Of a stretch of 64,000 bases of DNA, positions 38,961 to 51,316 are shown piece after piece. Within the stretch, counting starts at the first letter, position 1. Each line of letters starts with the position of its first letter. The translations under genes and the position numbers were made by a program. This stretch comes from Selaginella moellendorffii (Eukaryota; Streptophyta; Lycopodiopsida; Selaginellales; Selaginellaceae). The DNA lies in NCBI RefSeq assembly GCF_000143415.4, contig NW_003314264.1, forward strand, positions 2,144,074-2,208,073, given 5' to 3'. The notes below the pieces were generated by a model that was given only the letters and a program-made list of their open reading frames with translations, was not told where the DNA came from and did no database searches.

Positions 38961-39968
38961 CCTAATTGATATGCACATTTTTCATATTCCCTTTCCATAT
39001 TCCAAACACTTACACAATTAAAATTTCTTCTTTAATTCCTACTTTACGACATAATTTGAGATATATATATATATATATATGAAAAATATATATGTTTATC
39101 AATATAACTGAAATATATTATATGCTATTAAACAATTATTATATTTTTAATTTATCACTTTATTCGAAATTTTAATTCAAAAATAAAGACCAAGATATCT
39201 ATAACACGTAAATATATAAATTTGGTGACTAGAAACTAATTACAAGGCAAAAACATATTTATATAGCAATAGAAAATCCACATTTAAAATGATTATAGTT
39301 TATAAATTATTTTATAAATTTAAAAAACACATTTTAAACATTTTTAAATAGTTTTGTAATCACTATTTCTAATTTCAAAGTAAAAATAACTTTAAAGTTT
39401 AATTTTTACAAACAAGTTATTAACTTTAATGAATAAGTTTAACCATGTATGTATTATATTATTTTTATAAATCTAAATTAAACAGCCACTCATGTAACTT
39501 AATTAATATCTAAATTCTATAATACTTCGAAATCATAAGTTTTATCAATTTGTTTTTATGCTTTTATAATGAATAATTTTCAGGATTGCCATGCTTATGT
39601 ATATGAAATAAAATTCTATAATAGATAAATATTTATTTTTTATTTTTATCTTCTATGATTTTCTAAAATCTTTCTATGATAAATTTAATTGATCCAAAAG
39701 AAGGACAATCTAAAAACATTATGCAAAATCTATTTTTATTTTTATTTTTGATATATATTTATTTAAATATCTATAACATATCAATAAAAATCAGCTATTG
39801 AAGTAATTAGACATATATTTTTTAATAAAAATTACACTTTTATTTATAGCTAAAATGTTTTATTGTATATATCAATTTTCTAAATATTAATACAAAATAT
39901 TATAGAATAAAATTTCACACTGTACTTTTAAATGTTGTTGCAATTAGTAGATCTCAATTGGTATAATG

Positions 39969-40036
<68 letters not shown>

Positions 40037-40132
40037 GTCTTTTTTAATAACTGGTTTACAGAACTCATTTAAATAAAAAATATAAATCAAAACATATCAA
40101 AAGCTACTTATTCGATCATTGTAGAGAGATTT
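38961..40132. other. Very AT-rich intergenic region with AT microsatellites
   Basis: No gene. (AT)n runs at about 39061-39080 and 39974-40033, the latter 60 bp long. Confidence 0.7.
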
Positions 40133-41276
40133 CTATTTGTTTTGGTGCCTCCCGAAACGTCTATCCCTCTCTTGATACTCGGCCAGTGCCACCCGGTACT
40201 CATTCTCTCCAAAATCCGGCCATAGCTCGGGCACAAACACGAGCTCCGTGTAGGCCAGCTGCCAGAGCATGAAGTTACTCAGCCTCTTCTCGCCGCTTGT
40301 CCGGATCAGCAAGTCCGGATCGCTGATTTCCTCGTCCCAAGTCGTGAGGAGCTTGCTCTCCAATTTGGACTCATCAATCTCGTCGAGATCAACACTCCCC
40401 CGCTGGACTTCCGCCGCCACAGCCTTGCAAGCCTGGACCAAGTCCTGTCGACCACTGTAGCTTAATCCCACCACCAGCTTGAGACCTTTGTTGTGGCGCG
40501 TTCGCTCCTGGATTTGACACGCCAGCAAGCGTAGAGTGCCTGGAAGCCTGGACAGATCTCCAATGAAATGGACACAAATTCCCTTCCTGAGAGAAAAATG
40601 CAAAAGAAGAAACAAGAAGCTTATAGCTGTGAAGAAGTCATATATGAATGATAGAGTTCTAGCTTCCAATCACGAGAAACACTAGGAAAAGAAACTAGAG
40701 ACTTACGTGAAGATGTTCATGGAGTCCTCCGAGATCACTCTCTCGAACAGTTGCATCAGGAACTGGATTTCAATCTGGATCACGGCAATCCTGAGGCAAG
40801 TTCATCAAAATGGAAGGAGAACAACAAGGGGAAAAGGAATGCACCGTGGGACGACGCCAGTTCTCGGTGGAGAAGGCAAAGACGGTGAGAATTTTAATAC
40901 CCAAGCGGCTGGAGGCGGCCACGATCTCTCGCAATGCATGCACGCCGGCCTCGTGCCCCCTGTCGGTGGCCAATCCCCGGAGCTTGGCCCAGCGAGAGTT
41001 CCCATCCATTATAATCGCGACGTGCTCCGGCATTCGCAGCGGATCCAGCTCCCGCGGGATTTGGCGGGCGGGACTGGGCGGCGGCGGCGCGAGCAGCTGC
41101 TGCCCGATCGAATGACCCTGCTGCTGCGATGCCAGGATTTCGCCGCTTGCCCTGGTCAACACGCGCGGATTCTCCGTGCTCCTGTCGGGACGGAGGCATT
41201 GCGATAGTGGGGCGAGCGGTGCTGAACTGCGCTGCCGGACGCTGCCGCTCACGAGCCGGAGCTTCGAGGAATCCAT
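40133..41276 (-). CDS. cis-prenyltransferase (polyprenyl/dehydrodolichyl diphosphate synthase type)
   Basis: Three exons: 40845-41276, 40707-40774 and 40133-40586, with 70- and 120-nt introns; about 317 residues. All family blocks are present: [14 protein letters not shown] (substrate phosphate/Mg Asp), [30 protein letters not shown] near the middle, and [29 protein letters not shown] with ELWPDF at the end. It condenses isopentenyl diphosphate in cis to make polyprenyl diphosphates. Residues 1-75 are Ser/Arg/Gln-rich with few acids, suggesting a plastid transit peptide. I prefer the ATG at 41276 over the one at 41291, because the bases between them form a telo-box (AAACCCTAAAC, 41277-41287) typical of plant leaders. 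It looks intact. Confidence 0.88.
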
Positions 41277-41938
41277 AAACCCTAAACTCATGAGAATATT
41301 CAGTGTAAATTGTTAGTGTTATTAAAATCCATAAACCCCAGTTAATTCTTGAGAATTATTAGTTAATAGTAGTAAATAATAAGTTGAATTTTTTAAGGAC
41401 CAGATTGTCAATTTATTCTAAGATGAAGATAGCTATAGCATGTGAAAATTCTTATAAGGTCTTGTTATATCATTATCATCCATCATCACATTATTTTATT
41501 TGATTACTTACAGTCTACTATACTTCAGCTAAAATGTCAAGATAAGTGTGGTGGATTGTTAATCTCATTCAGTGGATCCTTTAGTTAATTAACAAAATTG
41601 GATCTAAAACCTAAATATAAACTTTTGAATTTAAATTTTATAGGCAAATCTAAAAACACTTAACGTTAAATATTTAATCTAAATAAGCACAAAAAGGCAA
41701 TCTTCTTGAAGAAGCCAAAGAAACAGAAGGAAAAATGTCAGACCATCTTTAATCTCTTGCGGGGAAAAATGAAGACCTCATGAATTCTCTTTTTCGCACA
41801 TTTTTTTTGTTCTAGCAAAAAAGTCTGTTCATGTACGATTGATAGTGCCTACACCCGCATGAGTCTCGTGGGCTGTTGTGAAATGCTTTTATAACCCTTC
41901 GTTCTCTACTATCTACATGCTTCAACGACTCTCTGAGA
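41277..41938. promoter_or_regulatory. Shared upstream region of cis-prenyltransferase (-) and papain-like gene (+)
   Basis: AT-rich, divergent promoters. A telo-box abuts the cis-prenyltransferase start (41277-41287). I see no other clear element. Confidence 0.4.
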
Positions 41939-43117
41939 ATGTCTCCTCATCTCTTGGTCTCGATTTCGTTCCTCCTCCTGCTTGCTGCAAATGCAAATGC
42001 CGCAAGTGATAGTACTCTGGAGGGGGATGCAGGGATCCGAATGTTTGGCGACGTCGACTCTGTCCCCAAATCCATCGACTGGAGAACTTTGGGGGCCGTC
42101 ACACCTGTGAAAGATCGCAAAGGATGCCAGAGTAAGTCTTGGACTTCAACTTCAATCCTGCTTCTCACTTTATATTTATATTGTGGCATGGATGGAAGAT
42201 GGTAGCTGGGCTTTCGCGGCGGCAGAAGCCATCGAGGGAATCAACAAGATTGCAACTGGAGTTTTGGTGGAGCTGTCGGCGCAGCAGCTGCTGGATTGCT
42301 CCCGGAGCTACGGCACCGATGGCTGCCACAGCGGCTTTCCCCAGAACGCATTTGAATACCTCGTCGACACAGGCAATGGCCTCTCGATCGCATCGGATTA
42401 CCACTTCACAGGTTTCAATGCCACCTGCCGAAAACATGTAAGTACGTGCACCATTGTTTTTTACTAAAGTGCTGCTCTCCAGAACCGCTACTCCGTCGGC
42501 ATTGACGACTACGACAATCTCTATGGCTCCAGCGACGACACGGACATGGTCGCGCAGGTTGCCAAGCAGCCCGTGACAGCTCTAATCGATGGCAATGCGC
42601 CAGAGTTCCTTCGCTACAAAGGGGTCAGTGAAAAATCTTTTTTTTTTTTTTTTTCTTTTGTGAAGGACAAGTCGCTGAAGCCTTCGAACTAAAAATGCAG
42701 GGGATTTACAAGGGCCCATGCAAAGATGACCAGGCAACTCCGTATCTAGCGGTGCTCATCGTCGGCTATGGATCCGAAAACGGCCAGGACTACTGGATCA
42801 TCAAAAACTCGGCGGGGACAAGCTGGGGAGAGCAAGGCTACATGAGGCTGCAGCGTGGAAACCATGGCCTTCCACTGGGTCGATGTGGAGTGAATGGCTT
42901 CGTCTACTTTCCCGTCAAACAGAAGCCACCGCCATCTCCACCACCGCCATCTCCGCCGCCACCCTCTCCTCGACCGCCACCGTCGCCCCCGGTTCCGTGC
43001 AGTAAAAGGATTAGCTGCAGGTCGCTGATTCCAACCTTTGCGTGCTGCCCTCCCAGGGCCAGACCCTGCTGCTGCCCCTGGTGGAAAAGATGTGGTGAGT
43101 ATGGATGCTCTCTTTAA
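41939..43117 (+). CDS. Papain-family (C1A) protease-like protein with granulin remnant; catalytic Cys and His replaced
   Basis: Four exons: 41939-42131, 42199-42437, 42483-42623, 42701-43117; about 329 residues. Signal peptide 1-22. The usual ~100-residue I29 inhibitor prodomain is absent: [15 protein letters not shown] begins at about residue 43. At the active site, where GSCWAF is expected, the spliced product has GSWAFA, so Ser stands at the catalytic Cys. The catalytic His in the block before AVLIVGYG is Leu ([11 protein letters not shown]). The Asn region is kept as [10 protein letters not shown], with Trp changed to Ala. A Pro-rich linker and a short Cys-rich C-terminus ([14 protein letters not shown]) are a truncated granulin domain, as in RD21-type plant proteases. 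I conclude it is a pseudoprotease or decaying paralogue. Confidence 0.75.
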
Positions 43118-43876
43118 ACACTTACGTGTATAAGAGCACAAGAGACATTTCAGCATCTTAAATATCGAGCCTTTCCTTCAAAAGGTCTGGTGGCATGACT
43201 TCTCTTATGTCATGGCTCCTTCAGACTTCAAATCGGCAAAATAGGCTTCGGGTTATCTTTTTCTAAGAGTTTGCTGTGTTCAAGCTTAGATGCCACACCC
43301 GCATTGGAAGGTAAGCCAACTTGGAGATCATTCAGCAGCCCACAGCTACAACCAGTTCTGGAGATCCATTGTACGTGAAGGAGACTTGCATGTCCGCGTC
43401 ACACGGTGTCCCAAAGCAAAGTTGATATGTATTTTAATTCTGGCACGCACCAATGTAGCGGATATGGTCTTGATTAGCTTTGCAACTGGTGGTTCTACTG
43501 GATCTTTCTGGGCAGTCATGCGGCACTCAAACCCGATAACTTAGCTGAGAACTTGGACAGCCAAGTTGATCCTCTCGACAACACCAACACCCTCGTATTT
43601 TTCCACAATTGCGGGATGCCGCTCAAGCTACTCCTGTCTTGATGCACAGATAAGATCAAGAGGAAAAGAAAGAACACTTCGTGCCGACGTTGCCATCGCC
43701 ATTGCTGTGGGGACTCGTGTGTTCTTGTCAATAAAAAGAGCCTTGGTTTAGTAGACTTGACCTGGTTAGACTGTTTTGACACGGGATCTCGCCACTGTAG
43801 AGTTCGCGATTAAATATCTTAAATGTAAAAGTTCCAAAGCAGGAAAAAAAGAGGAAAAAATGTGTTCTTAAAACTT
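43118..43876. other. Intergenic, no supported gene
   Basis: Lies between two converging genes. A frame at 43290-43544 shows no domain or splice support. Possible 3' UTRs of both neighbours. Confidence 0.4.
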
Positions 43877-45446
43877 TCATGGCTGCAAGACTTTGGCAGA
43901 CGACTTTCCTAGAAGTTGAAACACTGCGGATTTCGACGGCAGGGCGGGGATTGCTCCCCTCTCCGTAGTTGCGATCGCACCGCAAGCATTTGCAAAGAGG
44001 AGAGCTTCTCTCAGCCTCGGTTCGTCCTGACACAAAAACATTTGATTCATTCTCCATTTCTAGGAACGCAACGAATCTTACCTTGTACAAGGATGGCTCT
44101 TTTACGAGCTGAGTTAAGGCTCCAGCGACGAACGCATCACCTGCGCCTGTTGTGTCGACGGCGTCGACTTTGATACCGTCCACACGACCAAGAAACTCCT
44201 GTAACAGTAAGCGAACATGAAAACCAAGGAAAGACAAGGCTAAACAAAAGAAAAACTGGAACCTTTGTGTAATAGCGGCAGCCGCCTTCGCCTTCGGTCA
44301 CTAGCAAGAGCTTCAAGTTTGGATGCATGAGAGCTTGAGCTGCTTCATCGCTGTAAGGGTCACCTCCTTCAGTTAGAAATGTGATCTCCTCCTCACTTAT
44401 CTTCAAATTTTAAAGCCACCGAGCAAACTTAGAAACTTGGAAACTTCGACCTTTGAAAAATAAAAGAACTCATTCACACAAACCTTGATGATATCGGCTT
44501 CGTTCCAAATGCTTTTGATGCCTGTGCGAGCAGCCTCTGCCGAACTCCACAACGGAAGTCTTAAGTTGGGGTCATACGAGAGGACCGCTCCAGCTTCTCT
44601 GGCGATTTTCATCGCGGCCAAGTGAGCGGATCTGCAAGGCTCCGCGATGAGACTGATAGAGCCGTAGTGAAAAATGGACGCCTGGAAGTTATCAAGCCAA
44701 GTAAGAACGCAAGTGATGTGAAGTAATACTTTTGATACCTGCTTGATAAGGTCAGCGTCAAGCTCCTCAGGCTTAAGTAACATATCCGCGCTAGGATTGC
44801 GGTAAAACATAAACTCGCGCTCGCCATCCTTGCGGAGAGTCACAAACGCGAGAGCCGTGCGAGCACCGGGATCAAAACGCATGCCTTTGCTTTCCACCTT
44901 GTTCTCTTTGAGAATGTCCACGAGCATGAAACCAAATTCATCCTCTCCAACCTGGTAAAAGCAAAGTGGTGGAGAACCAAAAAACTTAGAAAATTTTGTT
45001 TGAAAGCTGGAAAAGGTGATCATAGATTAGATTGTCACCTTACCGATGAAAGCAGAGTTTCCATCCAGCCGAGAGATACCAACAGCAACATTGGCTGGAG
45101 CTCCTCCAGGAGCTTTCTTAAACGCTGGAGCATCAGCCAAAGAAACTTCCCCTACTGTTGGAACGAAGTCTATAAGCATCTCTCCAAAACACACCACTAG
45201 ATTGGAGCTGGGATCTCTCACGGAATCCACCGCTCTAGCAGATCCTACACAGTGAAGCGTCCATCAAGCCAGGAGAAGAAAAAGGTAGAACAGAGCTCCA
45301 GTACCTGATTTTGACGATGAGAGACAATTGGAGCTCGAGCTACTTCTCCTCAGATTCAAGCACTGCGGTCTATCCCCAAACAGGAAGCTCTGCCGCGGCA
45401 ATCCCGTCGAAAGCTGCGAGATCTGAGAAGCAGGAGACGCGGCCAT
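43877..45446 (-). CDS. Fructokinase-like pfkB carbohydrate kinase
   Basis: Seven exons: 45305-45446, 45039-45244, 44739-44951, 44484-44681, 44263-44400, 44082-44198 and 43877-44026. All junctions keep phase, giving 387 residues. Motifs: [26 protein letters not shown], then [16 protein letters not shown] (pfkB signature 1), [37 protein letters not shown], and [14 protein letters not shown] (signature 2 with the catalytic Asp). It phosphorylates fructose to fructose 6-phosphate. The Ser-rich first ~55 residues suggest a plastid transit peptide, as in plastid fructokinases. Its start lies 264 bp from that of the Pol I subunit gene, which is transcribed in the other direction. Confidence 0.9.
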
Positions 45447-45710
45447 CTGTCGCGATCTAGGATCTACCTTTTAGATCAAGGCGATCGGCTGAGCGAGTAA
45501 AATCGATGGAAATGCGGCGCTGCGCTCTACTTACCCTACTGCAGATCGATCGAGCGAAGAGAGTGGGGCACCGCGACACTACTCTTTAGAAACCCTGGCC
45601 AACGAACCAAAAGCGCGACACCTGGCACGAATGAGACGCCGACGAGGAAAATATGGCATATAAAGGTATCACGTTTATAACCAGGGTTTTGCGGGTTTAG
45701 GGTTCTAGGC
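45447..45710. promoter_or_regulatory. 264-bp bidirectional promoter with telo-box
   Basis: Between divergently transcribed fructokinase-like and Pol I subunit genes. TTTAGGGTT at 45696-45704 is a telo-box, a motif common in plant promoters of translation and ribosome-biogenesis genes (family knowledge), placed right before the Pol I subunit start. Confidence 0.55.
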
Positions 45711-48700
45711 ATGGAGAAGAAGAGGAAGAAGGAGAAGGACGGCGCGACGACATCTCGACCGCCGCGCATTCCCGATTCCGCAGCGTACAAGGCGCTGGAG
45801 GATCTCGTCTCGCCTCACATCGATTCCTTCGACTACTTCGTGCAGCGGGGACTGGTGGAAGCAGTGAAGGGGATCGCGCCGGTGGAGATCGAGCAGGGTT
45901 CGACTGGGAATAAGCTGATTTATATCCTTTGGATGAGTATAGGCGCATTGCCTTGCACTGCTAGATGGATTTCATTCTGGAGATTTTGGATTTTCCCTTG
46001 ACGTTGTTTTGGCACTGACGCTCGACAAGCCTGTTGTGCAACCGCCCGTGAAGGATCTCAAGGAGAAGGCAATGGAGCATCGTCTTCTTCCAAAGGAGGT
46101 GTGAGCAGTATTTTTTTCTTTGATTCTTCTTCCTTATAGTTTATTTTATCGTAGTGCCGGCAAGGGTTCTTGAGCTACACCGGCGCGCTCAATATCCAGC
46201 TTATCTTGGATTACGGTTCAATGACTAGATACCATCAACTTTCGCTTGGAAAGCTGCCTATAATGTTGAAGGTATTTGGTTTCTGCTCTCATTTTCTTCC
46301 TTAAATTTGAGTAAATTCCTGTAGTCGAGCCTTTGCCATTTGAGAGGCTTGTCGCCACAAAAGCTTATTTCTTTGAAAGAGGAGGGCACGGAGATGGGAG
46401 GGTATGGTCTCTACCTTCAACCTTTCCTGATAGTAACTCAGCTACTTGTATGTAGGTACTTCATTGTGAAAGGAATTGAAAGAATCATACGAAAGCTCAT
46501 TGTACCGAAACGAAATCATGTATGGTCGCATAGAAAATATCATGGCGCTTGAACTTTGGGATGTGTTTGAACAGATAATTGCTATAAGGAGAAATGCGTT
46601 TCAAAACAGAGGAGCAGGATTCTCTGACATCGGGTTGATGATGAGGTATACATAGGCGGTTTTATGGGCCCTTTTGTTACTGTGTTTGTTCAGATGTGTG
46701 AGACCAGACCAAACAGGGTCAACTATCAAACTTTACTACCTGCATCATGGCACGGCTAGGCTTGGTTTTGTGTAAGTCACAACATTGTTATTGCTTGTTA
46801 CGACAGCAAATGTTTTCAGGATTCGGAGGCAGGAGTTTGTGATTCCGGTCGGAATAATTTTGAAGGTGCTGCTACGTTACCTGCATCTTTTGTTTACTGA
46901 CTGTCCTTGCAGGCGTTCATGGACACAAGTGACCGAGAAATTTTCGAGCAGCTGAGTGGCATCCACGTCCAAGGGCAAGAGCAGTCCAAAGGTGCAGTTG
47001 GAAGCCAGCTTATAAGTCAAAGAGCAAGAATCATTATTGAAGAGACGCAACGTCAACCTTGCCTTACACGTTTGGATTGCCTTCGCTATATTGGTAAGCC
47101 TGATGGAAATACTTTTTTTTTTGTTTTGTTTTTATCTTTTATATGCGAACTGTAAACCAGGCGAAACATTTCGGACTCCTTTGGAGGCGCTGTCTAGTAT
47201 GTCCAACGCCGAGGTAAGACTAGCGTTATTTCATAAGTGTTTGACTCGTCTTCGCATCCTCAGGTCGGAGAGGATGTTCTGAGGAGATTTGTCTTTGTAC
47301 ATTTGGACAATTTCCGTGATAAGTTTAACTTGCTCATGTAAGTTGATTGGTGTGTTTTCTTGGTCTAATTGTGTTTTTTAGCTCAGTCATATGCTGCACA
47401 AGCTTTTTGCGGTTGTGGATGGGTCGGCCTCGATTGATAGTTCCGATACTTTACAACATCAGGAGCTCTTACTACCCGGACATCTGATGAATATCTATTT
47501 GAAGGTAAACATTACAAATAATGTTCTGCTTTGGTTACAAATATGTATTTCAGGATAGACTAGAAGACTGGCTTTACAGGTGCAAGAGGTTGTTGCAAAG
47601 GGAAATGCAACTCAAGGAAGAGTTCGACTTAAGCGACCGTATGATTTGCGTTTTCATTTTCTGATGGCGGCCAAACTTCTCTTTTCAGATGCAAAGGTTT
47701 TAAAAATTGTGGAGAAAAATAATGCTGTGGATATAGGCAAACGGATTGAATATTTATTAAGCACTGGAAATATTCAATCCCAGTCGCATATGGACCTTCA
47801 GCAGGTTGAGTACAACGTGTTTCTTTGTGGTGCTCATTTTCTCATCTTTAGGCAAATGGTTTTAGCGTGGTAGCCGAAAAGCTGAATTTTTTCAGATTCA
47901 TATCTCATTTTCGTTCCGTCCATAGGGGAGCTTTTTTTGCAAGACAGAGAACTACATCCGTGCGCAAGCTACTACCAGAGTAAGGACACTGATTCTACTC
48001 CAGTCCCTTTAACTTTATGGATGTGTAGATCGTGGGGATTTCTTTGCCCCGTTCACACTCCCGATGGTGAACCTTGTGGGTTGCTCACTCATTTAAGCTC
48101 ATTGTGCAGTAAGCTTTTTATTTTGCTCAATGTCACGGGAACTAACTCGGTTTTCTGTTGTTCAGAAATTTCCACTGACCTCGATCAAAATAATCATCCC
48201 AAGGACCCCAAGGTTATTCATCGAACTATTGCTACGGTGTTAGCTCAACTCGGCATGGTTTCGATTTCACCTTTATTGGCGTTGTCAGGCCCTCNNNNNN
48301 NNNNNNNNNNNNNNNNNNNNNNNNNNNNNNNNNNNNNNNNNNNNNNNNNNNNNNNNNNNNNNNNNNNNNNNNNNNNNNNNNNNNNNNNNNNNNNTACCTC
48401 AAACCGTTTCTCACTTACGAAGTTTGAAAGTGACCAAGGGTTCTCAGGTTGCCACCGTTTTTTACTGCTGTTCTGCTTGAACTAACGTGTTAGTGCAGGT
48501 CCCTATCGATCTAGAGATTGGATATGTTCCTTGCACGTATGCTGGAGCTTACCCTGGCTTGTTTCTGTACACGACGCCATCACGGTTTCTTCGCCCAGTG
48601 AAGCAACTTGATACAGGAGCTATTGAACTTATCTCTGCCTTCGAACAGGTTTTATAATTTTTTATAAGCTCACTTTTAAGCTTCTATGTGCAGGCATACA

Positions 48701-50684
48701 TGGAAATTGCATGCCCCGACGGAGGAAATTGCGGTCGAACACCTTCAGCTCCACCAGCAACTCACATTGAACTGCATCCGACGGCTATGTTGAGTGTGGT
48801 TGCAAGCTCAACACCTTGGTCGGATCACAATCAAAGTCCTCGAAATATGTACCAGTGCCAGGTTTATACGAGCGCTACCGTAATGTTTAGTTTTTCTAAC
48901 AGTTTCTACAGATGGGAAAACAAACGCTAGGCTTTGCTTCACAGGCTTTGAAGTTTAGAACGGATCACAAAATGTACAATCTTCAGGTAAGACTAGATTT
49001 AAGTGTTCTTTGTGTTAGCCATATTCTTTGCTTTTCTTGTAGAACCCTCAGTCTCCTGTTGCGCGCAACGTTAATTACAAAAAGTACAACATGGACGAAT
49101 TTCCACTTGGCACCAACGCTGTTGTTGCAGTGTTAGCGTACACAGGGTAAAGCTAACTGAGATCCATTTTAAGGTTTGAATTTGAGTGGTTTTCATGTAG
49201 TTTTGACATGGAAGATGCTATGATTATGAACAAATCATCGATGGAGAGAGGTTTAGCACATGGACAAATCTATAAGGTGCTGTTTGACAGTGATTTTTGC
49301 TTTGTCCTTTGTAAATTGATATGTTTTTTCTTTTTAGACCGAGCATGTCGATTTAAGTTTGCTGCAAAAAAAATCTGATGGAATTGTGAACCTCTTTTCA
49401 AGACCAACTGGGAAGAGAAATATACATAATTTTCTTGACGTGGACGGTCTTCCACACATTGGCCAGGTCTGATTAAATCCGCTCGAAATGCTATTAATCG
49501 TTTTCTCTGCAGACTATGCATAATGGAGATCCTTATTGCAGTGTTTTGAATACAATGACTGGTGATGCGAAGCTACATAAGCTTAAAGCTGCAGAAAATG
49601 TCGTCATAGATTCCGTCATTGCCATCGGGCATGGCAGAGACCCACTTCAAAAGGTCACAATCTCCTTATCTCGATGCATGCCAATAATTGGCTTTCTCTG
49701 CAGATCGCTGTGAAGTTCCGCCATGATCGAAACCCGGTTATTGGTGACAAGTTCAGCAGTCGCCATGGACAGAAAGGAATTCTGTCACAGTTGTGGCCAG
49801 ATATCGACATGCCATTTTCGGCTGTCACCGGGATGCGTCCCGATATTATTATCAATCCCCACGCATTCCCGTCTCGTATGACGATCGGTATGCTTATGGA
49901 GTCTATGGCTGCCAAGGTACTAGCGAACTAGCGATGTGCTCCTTATGCTTCATGCCTATTTTAGGCCGGCGTTCTTCGAGGCGAGTACGTGGATTCGACT
50001 CCCTTTAGAAGCAGCTCAGCAGCTTTAGATGCAAAAGATGGTAAAACAGGAAGCGGCTACAAGGGTAAAGATAAGCATTATCCCGCGATTAGTGAGTTTG
50101 GGGAGCAGCTGGCACAGCACGGTTTCAATTACCATGGCACCGAGGTTATGTACAGCGGTTTGCTAGGAACGGAACTCACCTGTGAGATCTTCATCGGTGT
50201 TGTGTATTATCAGCGACTGCGACATATGGTTTCGGACAAGTTTCAGGTAACTCAACTCGGAGAACTGAAAATCGGATTAATGTGGTCTTTATCCCAGGTC
50301 CGCTCGCTCGGTGCTATCAATCCCGTCACTAGACAGCCAGTAGGTGGTCGCAAGCTCGGTGGAGGCATACGTTTTGGAGAGATGGAGCGTGACTCGCTAC
50401 TTGCACACGGTGCAGCGTATTTACTACACGATCGATTGCACACATCCTCCGACTACCACGTTGGAGACGTGTGCACCACTTGCGGGAGTCTGCTGTCAAC
50501 TCTGATGGTACCCTCAAAGCAGCCCGCCGTCGGTGCTCGGAACAAACCCAAGAAGGCTACCTGCAAAGTCTGCCAGTCGAATGCTGGAGTCGTCAAGGTT
50601 GCCATGCCATTCGTCTTCCGGTATCTTGCAGCAGAATTGGCAGCCATGAACGTGAAGCTTACCCTCAAAGTTGCTTCAGCGTAA
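45711..50684 (+). CDS. NRPA2: DNA-directed RNA polymerase I second-largest subunit (NRPA2/RPA135 type)
   Basis: Many short exons with ~50-nt introns. In order: [10 protein letters not shown] near the N-terminus (~45825), [17 protein letters not shown] (~46085-46190), [30 protein letters not shown] (46375-46515), [13 protein letters not shown] (~47300), [19 protein letters not shown] (48035-48095), CPDGGNCGR (~48715), [16 protein letters not shown] (48820-48860), [16 protein letters not shown] (49205-49250), [17 protein letters not shown] (~49728-49780), [21 protein letters not shown]-type block (~49840-49910), [18 protein letters not shown] (50360-50410), and a C-terminal CxxC/CxxC zinc site (50470-50575). 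The order and C-terminus fit Pol I rather than Pol II or III. It forms the catalytic cleft that transcribes 45S rRNA in the nucleolus. One exon region is hidden by a 100-N gap; otherwise it looks functional. Confidence 0.9.
48295..48394. other. Assembly gap (100 N)
   Basis: Exactly 100 N, a conventional gap of unknown true size, inside the Pol I subunit gene after the residues LALSGP. An exon encoding the conserved stretch that follows is missing or incomplete. Confidence 0.95.
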
Positions 50685-51316
50685 GGAAGGGGTACGTCTA
50701 AATTCTTTTAAGCTGCCTTACAAACGAAGTGATCTGAGTTATTGATATCAGACCACTGTACTTGGAGCAAAGGATCTAGCATGGTTTTTGGTCCTTGAAG
50801 GAGCGGACCCAGCCCTTTGCAGAGCATCTCCAGCTCCACATACGCTCCCTGCCGTCATCCGGGCATCCTCAAGCCTCACTGCATCTCGAGAAGACAAGCC
50901 TTTATCCAGGCAAGCGCTCCTTCGCTGGCTTGGCTCTTTTTCTTTGCTTGTTTTCCGTCAATATATATGGCGTTGGAACAAAGAGCCTTCCTTTAGAAGA
51001 CAAGGCGAAGAAATGCTAAGAACCGTTTTTCCTTTTTCTTCGAAAAAATATGCAGTGTCTCGAATGGAATTATCTGGAAGAGGTATGTATTTTTCTTTTC
51101 CGTTTTTATTTGACAGTGATTTGCTCTTCCAAGTTACAGTGTCGACAATCGATAGTTCACTGTTACGAAAAATCGAGGTTTGATACATGGGTACGTTTTA
51201 AAAAATGTCAAGGTGAAAGGTACTGATCAATGTTTGCTATCTGTAACTCTACAGAGGTTTTACTAGGGTTTTCCTGAGTTTGGGTCTTCGGTGGGACGAG
51301 GTATGACAGTGCTTGA
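50685..51316. other. Intergenic between Pol I subunit gene and PPR gene
   Basis: Probable 3' UTR and promoter. Overlapping frames at 50788-51183 have no recognised domain and compete with each other; I do not call a gene. Confidence 0.4.

Noticed and set aside
43290-43544. 84-codon frame between the papain-like and fructokinase genes
   Set aside because: No recognisable domain, no splice signals that join it to the granulin remnant.
48295-48394. The run of N as low-complexity sequence
   Set aside because: Exactly 100 N is an assembly gap symbol, not biology.
50788-51183. 131-codon frame after the Pol I subunit gene
   Set aside because: An overlapping frame is equally open, no domain is seen, and it lies in the probable 3' UTR/promoter interval.
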